Source: Hemibagrus wyckioides
Taxonomy: Eukaryota; Chordata; Actinopteri; Siluriformes; Bagridae
DNA length: 64,000 bases
Reading direction: 5' to 3'
Assembly (NCBI RefSeq): GCF_019097595.1
Contig: NC_080711.1
Coordinates: forward strand, 11,231,928 to 11,295,927
The notes under the pieces are model-generated. The model was not told the origin of the DNA, ran no database searches, and worked only from the letters and a program-made list of their open reading frames with translations. Numbering within the stretch: the stretch's first letter is position 1; the number at the start of each line of letters is the position of its first letter. Made by a program: the position numbers and the translations under genes. Below are positions 23,101 to 37,500 of this stretch, piece by piece.

Positions 23101-26100
23101 ATGTGATCTTTGGGGTTGGTTTACATACATTTTATATATATATTTTCTAGAATGGCTCGCAAAACAAAAGTCATAGGTCAGAGGGAAACGGCCAGAAAGG
23201 CTATAATAACTCGATCACTCTTTACAGAGGTGGTGAGCAGAAAAGCACGTCAAAGTAAAGCTAAATCTCGTAGCTTATGGGCTAAAAGAGCAAAGGCCAC
23301 AAGGGGAAAACTAAGGCTACAGTATTCACTAAAGTTGGTTAATCAGTGAGTTAATGCTAGATAGTAGGACTTTTAACCAAAAGTTGGAACATACAGAAAT
23401 GATTGATAAAATAAATAAATCTCCTGCCAACTGATTTGCTCAATTTAAAACAAGACAATGTTTACAGGCAGCACCCACCACTACCGTATCTTGTATGGAT
23501 AATGAATTAAAGGCTGGGTGTTTGTACTGACTGACAATATAGTACAAAGGCAAGCAACACCCCCCACCTCCCCTCTGTTATGTGATTCCATACTGTAGCA
23601 GCACCCAGCTCTGTTCCCACTGCCCACTCGTTCTAAAGATATCCGTAAGATGCTGCAGATATCTTAGTTGAATTGCTGAGTAAATCGCTGCAGCGTATGT
23701 GGGGGGGGGGGGGGGTGAAGATGTTGCTGCGCTGTTGCAATATTAACAGCTTGAACCTGCAGGGAGACTGCAGGGATAGATGCATATATAAATATATATA
23801 CACGGAAATCCTGAAATCTGCTATGTGAAAGCCATCTGTCAGTCATTTCTGTTGCTATGAGAATAGACTGAAGGTCTCTGTGCAGTGCAGTAAGCTTATG
23901 TAGTGCAGCATCAGGAGAACAGTCATGTGCAGACTAGTTCTTCCTCTATTTAGAACCGTCAGAAAGTGTGTGTGTGTGTGTGTGTGTGTTGAGGAAACTC
24001 ACAGTCAGGTATCTGGCATCCAGCTCCACTTTTTTCTCCAGCTCTGAAAGCAGCTCAGTGTGGAAGCACTTCAGCTGCAGAGAGAGAGGGAGAGAGAGAG
24101 TTCAAACATTCAGCTCTCTTATTTACAACGAACATCCGTACAGGCATGGGCGAGGATGACTCTAGATCGATATCATTTTATATAAACCCAGAGGCCATCT
24201 GTAGGTCATTGGGAAAGTCAGCTGAAGAGAAGATTATAGACAACGCACCATTTCTTCTAGCTGCACTTGGATCTGCCGGTGGACCTCGGCCATCTGAAAG
24301 AGCACGTCCCCTGCAGAGAGGACACACGATTATTCGTTTGCAACGATTAAAAAACGGGACAGCAGAGAGGTGGAAACCCCTGTCGTGCACTAAGACCATG
24401 CAGTCACACAAGACACACACGCAGACAAGATGAGCAAACAGAGGACAAGACAGAACAATGGAACAAGGACTGACAAACAAACAAACAAACAAACACAAAC
24501 ACCCACACTAAAAAGAAAAGTTTAATAAATCTCTAAAGAATCTTTGGGGGAAATACATTTTTTTAAGTACTACAAAAGTTATTCAAGCTAAGTGATGTTT
24601 AAATAAATAAATAATAAATACATCATCAGCATCGACATACTTGCAATTTTGCAGATGAAACCAGTCATCTTATTTCATTTGTCTTCCCTTACAAATAGCA
24701 GTAATTAAAACAAAAAGACGGCAAACAAGATCAACAAAGAGGGAAAATGAAGAATGCATGCAGCTGGCTGAGGAGGTTTTTTGCATTTTATATACCTACA
24801 CGCTGCCTCTTCTGAATATGCAATGCGTTGTGAAGAAAAAGAATAAAAAAAGACACATTGAGCAGGAGACAGTGGAGGCATACACAGAAGGAGGAAAAAG
24901 ACCACAGGAAGCAATGGCGGACACACATGTACATACACACACACGTGCGCACGCACACGGCCGGACGCATCGTAACGAAAGTCCAAAGCTGAACTCTACA
25001 AACTTTTAACCAAAGGTCACAAAATATCACATGATCCAGAGCAACTCCAGACCTGATTAAAGAGCAATTATTTTTCTCCAGTACACAAAAACTCATACTC
25101 ATTAGGTTGCCTAAAGAGAGAGAGCCTGCTCCTGGCAAGCAAATTTGGTTTGATTAATCATAATTACACAATCAGGGCGGTAAACATGCAAAAGCTCATT
25201 CGCACGTTTGACTTGCAGGTTTGCGGTTTCGAAAAGACATGAACTTTTTTTTTTTTTTTCTCCCCAGAGGAGGAGTCCGAGATACATCCTGAGGCTGCAT
25301 GTCAAACAAACTAGATCGTAAACAGTGTTCAGAAAACTCTGTGAGAGGAAGCTGAAGATATTTGTGAGAGCCAGGGGGGGGCAGGCTGGGCGTTTTCACA
25401 CTGTTCTCAACCGTACAATACACAATACTAATCCAGTGCCAGAAGCTAATTAGACACAGAAGCAGACTGTGGCCTATTCACACTAACAGTGTGAAACACA
25501 GCCTGTACTTAGAAAGGCTCCTGATAAAATGGTCTTGCTTATATAAGCAGGACACACATCAAGGAGGAGAGTCATCAAGGCACACACACACACACTCGCA
25601 CACAAACAAAACACAGATGAGAAGAGACACAGAAAATCTTCACCACCATTAGATTTGTAAAAAGGTTATAAATCTCAAGCCTCCACTTGATACAATCTAT
25701 TTTCTTAAGACGGTGATTCAAAATGTCAGAATTTCCAGCACATAATAGAGTCAGAGCTATGATACAAGCGCACTGGGTTCAGATACTATACAGCACCCCT
25801 GGAACAAAGAGGGTTCAGGGGTCTTTACTCAAGGTCCCAGCTTATCAGTACTGGGGTTTGAATCCCTGACCTTCTGATCAATAACCCAGAGCTTTAGCTG
25901 TTGTATCACCAGGGCCCACGTTTGTGAAAACTCCCTTCTGTGCTTCTAGCCCTATAGCTAGTCTCTGGTCTGATTTGTCTTCGGTTACATAATTTACATT
26001 TGCATAAATAAAACGTGATTTTTTATAAACCGCAGACGATCTAAAGTTTTCAGAGTTGCTGGACTCCAGTTTTTCATACACTAAATACTAAGCGTGAGTA

Positions 26101-27917
26101 TTTTTTCCTGTCTTATTCATCGCATCTTGGCTTACATCTTTGCCTCTTCCTCAAAAGGAACTCTTTCAAGCATGAGCAATCCTGTGTACTAAATACAAAC
26201 ACAGATAGAGGCCACAGAAGGAGACAGCGCGCTCTCAGAAGGCTACTTAAGCCGATTACAGATAATCAGTTGTGATCACAACCCCGGGGCTTACACACCA
26301 CTGCGCTAAGTCGAGTGCTCCCTGAGGTTCAATCAGTTAAAGAAGCACAGCGTTCCAGCCGGCCAAACGCCCATCCACCTTATCAGGCACCGACTGAGCC
26401 TGAAGCAGCACTTTTTTAATATATATATAGGAGTTCCACAGGTGCAGCTGAAGATAGTGTTCATGCATTAATAATGTCTAAGGTATTCAAGGTTCTTGCT
26501 TTTAAAGTAAGTGAAAGCTGATGGAGAATCTCTGATGGAGTGCACTATAAGAAACCATGTGAACATCAAAGCAAACATTTAGCACAAAATGAATGTCAAG
26601 TTCTGGTGTAAGACGCTACATTATGGCACAATAGAATACACAAGAACCGTTTATTTATTTCTTTTCTGCCTCTCATTTACATTAGTCACATAGCTGCACT
26701 CTTAAACTGTTAAAAAATTTACTCTGGTGGCTCCGCTCCTGTAAAATTTGTGTCCAAATTTTAACCAGGCTCTAGATGTCTAGAAATCTAAACCTGACTC
26801 GCTTTCTGCTATTTTATAGACCTGCACTGTCTAAAAGAAATAAAATCTGGGATGTTCAAGCACCACCAATGTGATATGAAAATCCATATCTGTCTGGCCA
26901 TATCGTGTATCTAGGATTGAAATAAATCAAATACAGCACTGGGACTGCTTGCACTGCCTTAAGGTGCTAATAGAGCAGCAAAACAGTACATCGTATGTGA
27001 TTGGGGTAGTAGTTTTTTGTAAGAAACTTTTGTTAAATACTCCAAGTACGGAAGACTTTCAGTGTCACAGAGATCCCAACTCCATTGGCAGACATTGGAG
27101 AATGGTTCACAACACAATGTGGAACCTGTATAGCATTTAAAGTAATTCTTATCAGTACTATGAAAAGCCTCCTGGTGGAAGAGTTAACTCTCAGTGCCGG
27201 TCCTAAGCCCGGGTTAAATGGGAGGGTTGCATCAGGAAGGGCATCCGGTGTTAAACCTGTGCCAAATCGAAACATGCGGACCAAATGATCCACTGTAGCG
27301 ACCCCAAACAGGGAGCAGCTGAAAAAACAACAACTCCAAAACCTGAACCTCCATCTAAACCAATATAAATCTCGCAATGGTCACGCATAATCACGCATAA
27401 TGTAAAATAAATAAATAAACTCAACACTAAATCAAACACTCATACATGCAACATTCACACAAAGTATTAATGAACTCAACTGACATTCCAAGTGACATTC
27501 CCCCATAGTCCTCCATAATCATCCCAGTGCTGATAATTACCATGTCTATGATTCGTCTACTGTCTTGTCTTTTTGTGTTTCATCATTTTCTCATCCACTG
27601 TCCTGTCTATTATATCCTACACACCACTCGCACATACCATCCCCTAAAAACAAAGTACAACACTGACACAAATATAAAAAAAAAAGTAAAATAAATTTTG
27701 TCTCGGTAGTCCCTCAAAAGGAGGGAGGCTGAAGGTAAAGAAAAAGAATTAAAATAATTAAAAACATAAATTCAATGCGCTAAAACCATTTAAATGCCTG
27801 AAATGACCAGATTTGAGTGCAAAGACATTGCACATAATGACTGGATTTAATATCGGCCTGGGGGAAGGAAATGATTACTATAGCATTTTTGTTGTAATTC
27901 ATGGCTCTCTTACTTTT

Positions 27918-27953
<36 letters not shown>

Positions 27954-30900
27954 TTTGCAATTAAATTTAAGGGTTTTGGCCAAACCACTGAGACTGAGAC
28001 AGCTGCATCGATTAAAAAAAGGCAAGTAGCAGCCTGTCACACATAGCTACAGGCTTTCTAAAACAAACAGAATAAAAAAAAAAACCCACAGTGAAGCTGA
28101 TCTGCAGAAATCTAGTGCATGTTTGCTTTTGCTTTAAAGTGGAAGTGCACCTTGATACAGTATACACAGACACAAGGCCAAACTTTCAATTTACAAAGAT
28201 CACCACAGAGCAGCTATTGTGCATTGTGGTCTTAGGGAAAGTCCACAGGAAACACACTGACTGTCATTTGCTATCACTTGCGAAACTGTATGATACGAGT
28301 AACCAGAGACTTAGAATGTCAATTCTTGTGTTTGAAGCTGACAGGACATAGTCCTTTGGGTGTTTCAAGCTCTGGACTCGCCAAATCTAGTTCCTTTAGA
28401 ACTTTTTGTCACATTAACAAAAGCAGCTTCTTAGTCTGTCAATCAGTGAGCAGATGAGTCAGCAGGAGTACTCATGCATGCCTCTACCTGTGTGTGTGTA
28501 TATAAAGATCCCATGCCACGACTCTGTTTAAATTCTTTGTATAACACAGGAACACCCAACTCATTACACACCATGCAGGCTGTAGGGGCGAGAAAGCGGA
28601 AACCTGAGCGGTGATGAGATACTGCAGCCGCGAGCCAAATCAACAGGCCAGACCAGTCTGAAAGGAGGAAGAGGAGGCGGAGGGTGAATCATGGATGAAG
28701 GTCAAGTGCAGATTACTGCAGGGTGTCGTGGAAACAGAGGAAACGCGGAGGCTCAGGGCCAGAAGAGGCGAGAGGAGAGAGGAAGGGTTTGTGCTTCTGT
28801 AGGCGTTCGGGTCTTTTCTCAACAGCTGTCTGCTGTCATTGTTCCTCTTGTACAACCATGAGAGGATTACATCACTCGCTCGAATAAACTATATATCCCA
28901 GAATGCTTCAGCGGGCAAAAAAAAAAAAAAGTATTGGTGTGTTCATGAAAGCAGTGCTGATGTTGCTAACGGGGTGTAGCAGGAAAAACAACCAGGAGCG
29001 AGCACAGAGAAACCGCCACAATGTTATCTCCCGAGTTCTCTTGGGAAAAACACATCTGTGTGGCGGCTGATAATGGAAATGAGTGTGGGTGTGTCTGTGT
29101 GTGTTACTGTGGGATAAGAGGCTTCAGTGCGGTAACCACAAAGGCAGCAGGTCATTTTATCTCGTGGTTACAGTAGCCATGATCTATGGAGATACTATCT
29201 ACCTCTTTGTGTGTATAACTTCCAGGCCACACAGGACTCTGTGAATCCTAGTGATTAGAAGGAAGTGTCTCTAGAGTCCAAAGTCTTCTGCATCACGGTA
29301 CACAAAATAAAACGTTTCACACCTGGTATTAACCTCCATCTTGACCGATCTGGTACAGATAGCTGACGAAACCTGGGCTCTGCATGTGTCCTGGTGTCAG
29401 CCTTTCCATCTTTGATGCAGTTGGCACAGAACGTCTGATTGCTGCTTCTGTGAGCGTATCTCTCAACATGTCCGGATTGTGTGTGGACACTCGTCTAGAG
29501 TGAAGTCTTCACACTTGCACGTGATGTGAGTGTGTACACAAGGGGGCAGCGTCACATGCAGCACAACAGAATTTACAGCTAATAGCGACAGTGAATAATA
29601 ACAGCAAAAACAAACAAACAAACAAACAAAAACAAAAAGTTACATGTTTCACTGAAAGAAGAGAAGAGGGACGTGAGCACAGCTTTGTTTTGGGGAAGAT
29701 GGTAACCTTGTGTGATCAATTATTACCCAAGCCCATTCTCAATGAAGGAATATCAAGCGGATCTTTTATTGAAGGACGTCACTTTAACTAGTGTTCAATA
29801 TTAACAATCTCACACTCACAGAATAGTCATTTATGGTTCTCTTTATCTACATTCGTCACAGGGGAAAAAATCATATACAAGCAATTGACAAATTATCCAG
29901 AGTGACTTACATTTTATTTCATTTTAACACAACTAAGCAATTGAGCATTAAGGGCCTTGCTCAGGAGCCCAGCAGTGGCAACTTGGTGGACCTGGGATTC
30001 AAACTCACAACCTTCTGATTATTAATCCAGTGCCTAAACCACTAAGCTACAACATCCCCCATAAACACAGCTACAACAGGTCTCATTATATCCACACACG
30101 CACAATATCAAGTGTTTTGTTTAAAACAAACATGAACCACAGGAGAAGAAACCTGATCTGCTTGCTCTTGCTGTTCATTTGTAGCTATCCATGCAGGAGT
30201 TTTATCACAGAGGAGAAACTGTATGAAAGGCAACAGCGTGAGGAACGGTGCGACAGGCGTGGTTTTTAACCAACTACATTTTCAAACAGCAGTTGAGGCT
30301 CACGAGCCTGTGGAAAACATTAATGCCTGGAAGTTATGAAGGAAGATCTTTATTGTTTCTACACCGACCAGGCATAACATTATGACCTAATATTGTGTTG
30401 GTCTCCATTTTACTGCCAAAACAACCCTGACCCGTCATGCACTGTGTATTCTGACACCTTTCTATCAGAACCAGCATTAACTTCTTCAGCAGTTTGAGCA
30501 ACAGTAGCTCGTCTGTTGGATTGGATCACACGGGCCAGCCTTCGCTCCCCACGTGCATCAATGAGCCTTGGCCGCCCATGACCCTGTCACTGGTTCACCA
30601 CTGTTCCTTCCTTGGATCACTTTTGATAGATACTGACCACTGCAGACCGGGAACACCCCACAAGAGCTGCAGTTTTGGAGACACTGTGATCCAGTCATCT
30701 AGCCATCACAATCTGGCCCTTGTCAAACTCGCTCAAATCCTTGCCCATTTTTCCTGCTTCTTATATATCCCACCCACTAACAGGTGCCATGATGAGGAGT
30801 CTCTCATCAGTCAGGAGATCAGTCTGTGGTCATAATGTTATGGCTGATCGGTGTCTATATAATTTTTTCAATATTACTCCGAAACCCTTTATAAATCCCA

Positions 30901-33900
30901 AAGGTCAACATGTTTTAGACAGTCAGACATACCTTTCCATCAACCTAACTGCTGGTGTATACACAGCACCACACATACACGCAATAAGCATTTAACGTTT
31001 GGAGGAGCGCACATTAAAAATGCTCTTACCCATAAACCCCCTCTCCAGCGAATAAGCATTAACGTAGAACTATAATACCCAATGCACCTAATGCGCCCTG
31101 AAGTCTCCCACCACTTCAAAGGACTGCTTTCCTTTCAAAGGACTGAGGTCACACTACAAAGGTCACATAGCCATGCATCAGCAAAGAGAGTGAAATGTAC
31201 TGGACCCAGCAGCAGGTAGAAATACACCTGCTTCACTGATAAGAGGTTTCTGTGGTAGAAATGTCTCGGTTTCACACCTGGTGGATCTGATGAGAAAATC
31301 ACAACTGCATACAGGTCACAGCTCCAGGACTCTCCTGCTCCTCTTTACACCAGCATCTACTGAGGTGGAGTTTACTTTACTGAACATGTTCAGTGGAGCG
31401 TTCAGTGCGGAGCTTGCAGAATGACCAACCTGTGTAACAATCAATAACTAAAGCTTGTTTTAGAGCTGATGTAGACACTTATTTTTTTTACATCAGCTCT
31501 GAGTTAAAAAAAAAAAAAAAAAAAAAAAGGCTGCCATTTCGCATGATGTGTGCACACAGCTGGATTCAAAAGCTTTATACCACATTGCTGCTGGCTTCCC
31601 AAATATCAGTGTGGATTAATTTTCCAGAACACAACCAAAGTGTTTATTTATTTATTTATTTACTTATTTATTTACTTACTTATGTACTTATGTATTTATT
31701 TACTTACTTACTTACTTATTTACGTACTTATATCTATTTTCAAATTTATTACCTATTTAGGTAATTTAATTTAATTACCTATTCATTCATGTACTTATTT
31801 ATTTAGTTATTTACTTATGTATTTACTTACCTATTTTCTAATTTATTTATTTACTAATTTATTTATTTACTTTATTATTTATGTACTTATGTATTTATTT
31901 ATTTACTTACCCATTTACTAATTTATTTATTTACTTACTTATTCATGTACTTATTTATTTATTTACTTATCTACTAATTTATTTACTTTATTTATTTATT
32001 TGAGCTCACTGTAACATGTTATTGTTTCTATACTAACAACTAACTCAGGAATTTGTATGCGTGTTTAAACATGGAGGCTCCACATAATCCAAGACAAATA
32101 TAAACAATTTTTTTAAAGATAAAATTTAACAGGAAAGAAAGGGTTTAATCACTGATGGTGAATGTTTCTGTACACACATGTTATTTAACACTTATGGAAG
32201 GAGTCTCCAGTGTCAGTGCTTTGTAGGTATCAGGACAGGGTATCTGTACTCTCTAGTATCTCAGTAACAATTTGTTTAATGTTCAACAACACTAAACAGA
32301 ACTGTGAATGTTGCAACAAGCAACGTGTTATCCATTAATTAATTAGAATTGCAGTTCATGACTTCGGTACTTCTGGTGCTGGTAGATTTCAAGGACTATC
32401 TTCCTGTAACAGCGCAAACTTGATGACAAATATTAAAAAAATAAAAAAATAAAACTCATCTCCGCTCAACTGTGTTACTGCTTACACCACACTCTGAAAC
32501 ATCGGCATGACAAGGTCATTCAGGTCTACAGAAAGTTACATAAGGAGAGCGGGTTTGAGCAGGTCGATCACCATGGCCTACTAGCCTAGTAAGACTCCCT
32601 CGCAGTGGCATTCTCCCAAGTAACAGAAAGAGAGACACAAAAATAGCGCAAGAAATGCTGATGAAATGACAGAACTGAAACGGGAAAGAGAAGCCAAGAT
32701 CAGAGAGTCTCTTTCAGGCACATTGTGTGTGATTGTAGCAATTAACATCCGACAGGAATTCCTACACTGAAAATACAGCAGTTTTAGGTTTTAGCGGTTT
32801 GAAGGTGAGATCGTCGGATCCTCGCGGCACAGCCTGTGCACCGTGACAGAAGGGAGGAGAGAGGGAAGAAGTGGAGTGCGTACAACTCTTCTATTGAGAG
32901 ATGTGTGAGGTGCCAAATGCCAGCGGTGTGACTCTAATGAGGAAGAGAGTTTTACACCAACATGGAATGCCAATGAGAGGGAACGAGAGCAGTCTACAGA
33001 GAAACGCCTGCAACAAATTCATCTCCCACACACACACACTTCATCACACATGAAGCATAAGAAGATTATGAAGAGAAGTAGGTGGGAGAGAGATGGCAAA
33101 AATATCACATCACCTTCTGATATTATTGCTTGGAGGAGTTCTATAGTAATCATGACCAGTTTACACAGACACGCCCATCATGTCCCACGCATGCTACATA
33201 CACATCTTCAATCCACACTAAGTGTTCTGAACTTTATTCTAAGCGCTTCTTGTAGCACCCTGTGACCCAGCAAGATTATTAGTAGGTTACATGCCTGTAC
33301 AAGCGACCTTTAAAACCTTGTCTTTACTTTAATATTCTGCATTTTAATCACAAACTATAATTAGTTTGTTTTGGAAATAAGAGAGCACTTCCTGAATATT
33401 TAACGTGCCTAGCGAGCAGATCCGACTAATCACACAGGCTCGTTTTTGTTTATTCAAGTGCATATATCCACTTCAAGTTTATATCCGGAATGAACAAAAA
33501 CTACATATGAACAAAAAAAGGATTGATTCTCTAAAGATGTAAAAAGAAATTAAAAATGGAAAAGTATTCATATGCTACAAACGACCAACCAAGTTAAAGC
33601 TTTGAGATGTTTTGTATGTTGTAGTTGTACTTTCACAAAATTTCTATCTACATATCATCAAACTAACTCGACTGCCAAAGTTCTTTGTTACAATTGTGTC
33701 AGAAAACAAAAAAGTCATAATGTTTACATTTTGAAGTGGATTTATATATGGGAAGTACACTTATATTGCCAAAACGTTTGGGACACCCATCCAAATCAAT
33801 GAATTCAGTCTCTGCTGTAATTCATCCCAAAGCTGTTCTATTGGGTTGAGGTCAGTACTCTGTGCAGCCCTTCAAGTTCAACTCACTCATCCATGTCTTT

Positions 33901-34497
33901 ATGGACCTTGCTTTGTGAACTAATGTGCAGTCATGTTGGAACAGGAAGGGGTCATCCCTAAATTGGCCAATGTCTGACCAATGTAATTGTCCAAAATGTC
34001 TTGGTATTCTGAAGCATAAAGAGTTCCCATCACTGGAACTAATGGGCCGAGCCCAAGCCCTGAAAAAGAACACCTGAATTCAATGATTTGGAGGGGTGTC
34101 CCAAAACGTTTGGCAATATAATGTATATTAAATAACAAGAATACTTATTTCCCCTCGCTGTACATGATTAGGTTTCTACACACCCTTTCTGGTTGGTAAA
34201 AGACATGAAACGTAGGAAAGTCTGCAGTAATAATACTGACAGAATGGATTCAGACAGGACTAAAATCAGAGGATGCTCCAGTATTAATTACATTCTCCCA
34301 CCTCCTTGTGTAAAATGGAACCAGCCCAAATAGGTCTCGAAAGACAAATTATTTTCCTGCATTCTTCTTCTATTGTTTAAAGAGGAGTAACTTTGAGAAA
34401 GTTAGAGAAAGAGAGCAGTAAGTGAGAGTTGCAAGAGACAGAATGAGAGAGTGCGAAAGCGTCGGAGCCAAAAAGACAAAGAGAGAACAAGTGTGTG

Positions 34498-34531
<34 letters not shown>

Positions 34532-37500
34532 ATAGCAGTAATTATGAAGAAAAGGCATCTTTGTAATAAAGCGCTACAGGATGAAAAGGAGAAAGGCTTT
34601 AATTTTAAAGAAAGGAGTGGTTTATAGCACATTGCACTCAGCAGGAGTTCGTATCAGGACAAATAATGTGGTTTATATATAAATTTAATACATGTGTGTA
34701 TGTTTAATGCAAATACACATACTGTATGTACATTAAAATGTGCTTGTGTCAAGACTGAGTCAAGTTCTTGTGTCAAGGAAGCGAATCAAGGACGGGCCGA
34801 GGGACTATGTGGGTTTTGTATGCTTTCCCAGCATGCAGCACGACGCTCAGAAATAGAGCAGAAAGTAGGGGCTCTTGGGACCACGGTGCAGGGCTAATAA
34901 AAGAGCCCCACTGCTCCCGTTCCAACCGGGTCAACACATCCGACTGTGTGTGAGACTGAAGCAAAGACACTTATTACAGACAAAGACAAGACCAGACAGT
35001 GGAAGATGACAGTCAGCACTCTATTTTTCCCCCCTCAAACAAGTAAACACCATTTCCCTACTAACTAACCTCCATTAGCAAGCACTGATCTCCCACTCCT
35101 GGCCTACCATAATCCATTAGTCTCAAAAGGCAATTATATACCTTGACTCATTGCCTCATTTCCCTGTCTAGCAGCGTAATTACGAGGCGCGCACGTTACA
35201 CACTTAAGCACAAGTGTGCTCCAAAGTACTGGTCCTATTCCCATACCTCACAAAGCACCGCTCTTTTATTAGTTACACTCATGATGCAAAGCACAAGGGA
35301 ACATGTTTGATATGAAGGACATTAACATAAACCTATAATTAAAAAAATAAAAAAATAAAATAAAAATTATACCATAGCACAGCAATCTGACCGGTCAGGC
35401 GGTGGTGATCTATATTTCATTACAGCAGCTCTGGCAACAGTGCAGACTACACCTCAGATCACAGCGTTTTATTAACGCACACAGTCTTGTAGGTTACTGT
35501 TTCTATAGCAACAGCATAACAGCAATTTCTATGCAACCTAACACAAAAATATATATATAGTATAGTCTTATAGTTGATTGAATGTACCATTCTGTTAGGA
35601 CATGCTTGATCATGGAAGGAGTCTCCAGTGTCAGTGTTTTGTAATAGCAAGTCTAGAGCACAATCAGGATTTCTGGTTTCTTGGTAACATGACAAGCTGA
35701 GGTGTGGGTTTCCTTAAAAGAGGAGGGGGGGAAATAAAGGTTAGTGAGAGAATGACCGTTTATTGCTGATATAAACAAGTGATAACAGGAGCCAGGTTGT
35801 CTCATGGACATTCCACTAGGGCTGTGTAGTGGCAAGGATCTGACGATATGATATGTATCACCATACAGAGGTTACGATTCGATATATTGCGATACTGTAA
35901 ACATGGCGATATATTGCGATTTTTTAAATATAATTTTAGAAGAATTTTAAAAGAAGGTTGTAACATGTCTGATCCTGCCGAGTAGTTGCTCCACTGTCGG
36001 TAATTTCAGAGCTTTCTGCGAGGCGAGATTGAGGCTATGTGCAAAACATCGCACGTCAGCTCTGTACGCCGCGGGGGCCGGTCTGACTCTTTCGGATTCG
36101 GCCATGGTAACGTTACTAGTCGACTAGGTTTGCTAATGCTAACTTCCCGTCTGAGTGAAGCACGATCACAACACTGCCATATAGCGGTCGAAGGTTTAAA
36201 CGCAACACAGTTGAATCACTGTCTACCGCCAGACTTCGCATGTAAATAAATAAAAATCAATACTGTGTTTTTGAGAATCGATACATTATTGCAAAACATA
36301 ATATCGCGATACTTAAGTATACTGATATTTTCTTACACCCCTACATTCCACAGCATTAAACTGAAATCAGTTCATTCGTCAATAAAGTAAAATGGATAGC
36401 TGTTGGCAACTCGTTGTGGAACAAGCACTGGTCTTCATGACGCTGCATATCACACTACCCTCTCATGCTTAATTCTTTACATCCTGCTAGTCATTTACTA
36501 CAAGCAGGAAGTTCATACGCCATGTTGCGTTTGCAAGGTTAAAAATTTTCATTAGTAGCCGGTGTTGTCCGTTCCTCAGAGCAAGACATCGGTCCCCCCC
36601 CCCCGGACATCCTGTTTCCCCTTGAGTGGATGTAAAGATGTTTAACAGAAGTGGACAGGGAGCTAAATTGCTTTATGTGCCGTATCAAACAGACGGCTGA
36701 CATCAAAAACAAGTGGCAAATCTGACTTTAATGAGCGCGAGACAGAGCCTCATTTTGAGCAGCTTTGTTCTCATGGTAACCGCACGTGGGTTCCTCTCCG
36801 CTTTCAGAGGATTCTTGACAGCAGAAAGCCAGAGTCATCTCCAAATTCATCACTGCTTATGAAGAGACTGATAGATTAACTGGAGGAATGAACAGGGTGA
36901 CAAAGTTGTCCCATATTTCCTATACAGGTCATGTATTCGAGTTGGGCTGTCCCAATTCTTTCACTGGATTTCATCCTGTGTTTCACAAGGGAAAAGAACA
37001 CAGCAGAGGTACACACCACTGTATACTGCATGAGAAGTTATCAAAAAATTTGAGCTCTTTATATATATATATATGTAAGTAGTAGAGATGCTACACTCAA
37101 TATTCAGGTACCGAGGCAGAGTTTGTAAGCGTAATAGGAATAAATTGTAGTCTGATGAGTTTACATCCATCTAATGAAAGTGAAATGATGCAGATTCAGA
37201 TGACCTCATGATCACCAAAACACTACTCTGGCACTGCATTTCGGCAGCAGGCAAATCAGACACACATAACATTTCCAATCATCTGCATAACATTATGCAG
37301 ATATCATAATGTGCAGTGTCCAAAATGGTTCCCTCTACTCTGTTCCATACACTGCAAACAGCATTCATTCACACCTACTCAACTTAATAACACCTCTAAG
37401 AATCTTAAAGGAACTGAGCTGACTATTGACAGAATGTGCGTGACTCTACAAAACAATTTATTTGTTGTCTCAAAAAAAAAGAAAAAAAGAAAAAAAAGAT

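Larger units (their letters stand above)
20432..24002 (-). other. Intron 5
   Basis: 3.6 kb. It contains a decayed Tc1-like fragment (22,975-23,345), a member of a degenerate dispersed family (about 21,570-21,830), a 15-base poly-G run (23,701-23,715) and a GT repeat (23,966-23,989). No extra exon is visible. Confidence 0.65.

Noticed and set aside
23110..23349. 79-codon basic open frame containing MARKTK
   Set aside because: It lies within a decayed Tc1 fragment whose block order matches other non-coding copies in the window.
31543..31774. Tyr/Leu-rich open frames that look like membrane segments
   Set aside because: They are translations of the (TTTA/CTTA)n block.
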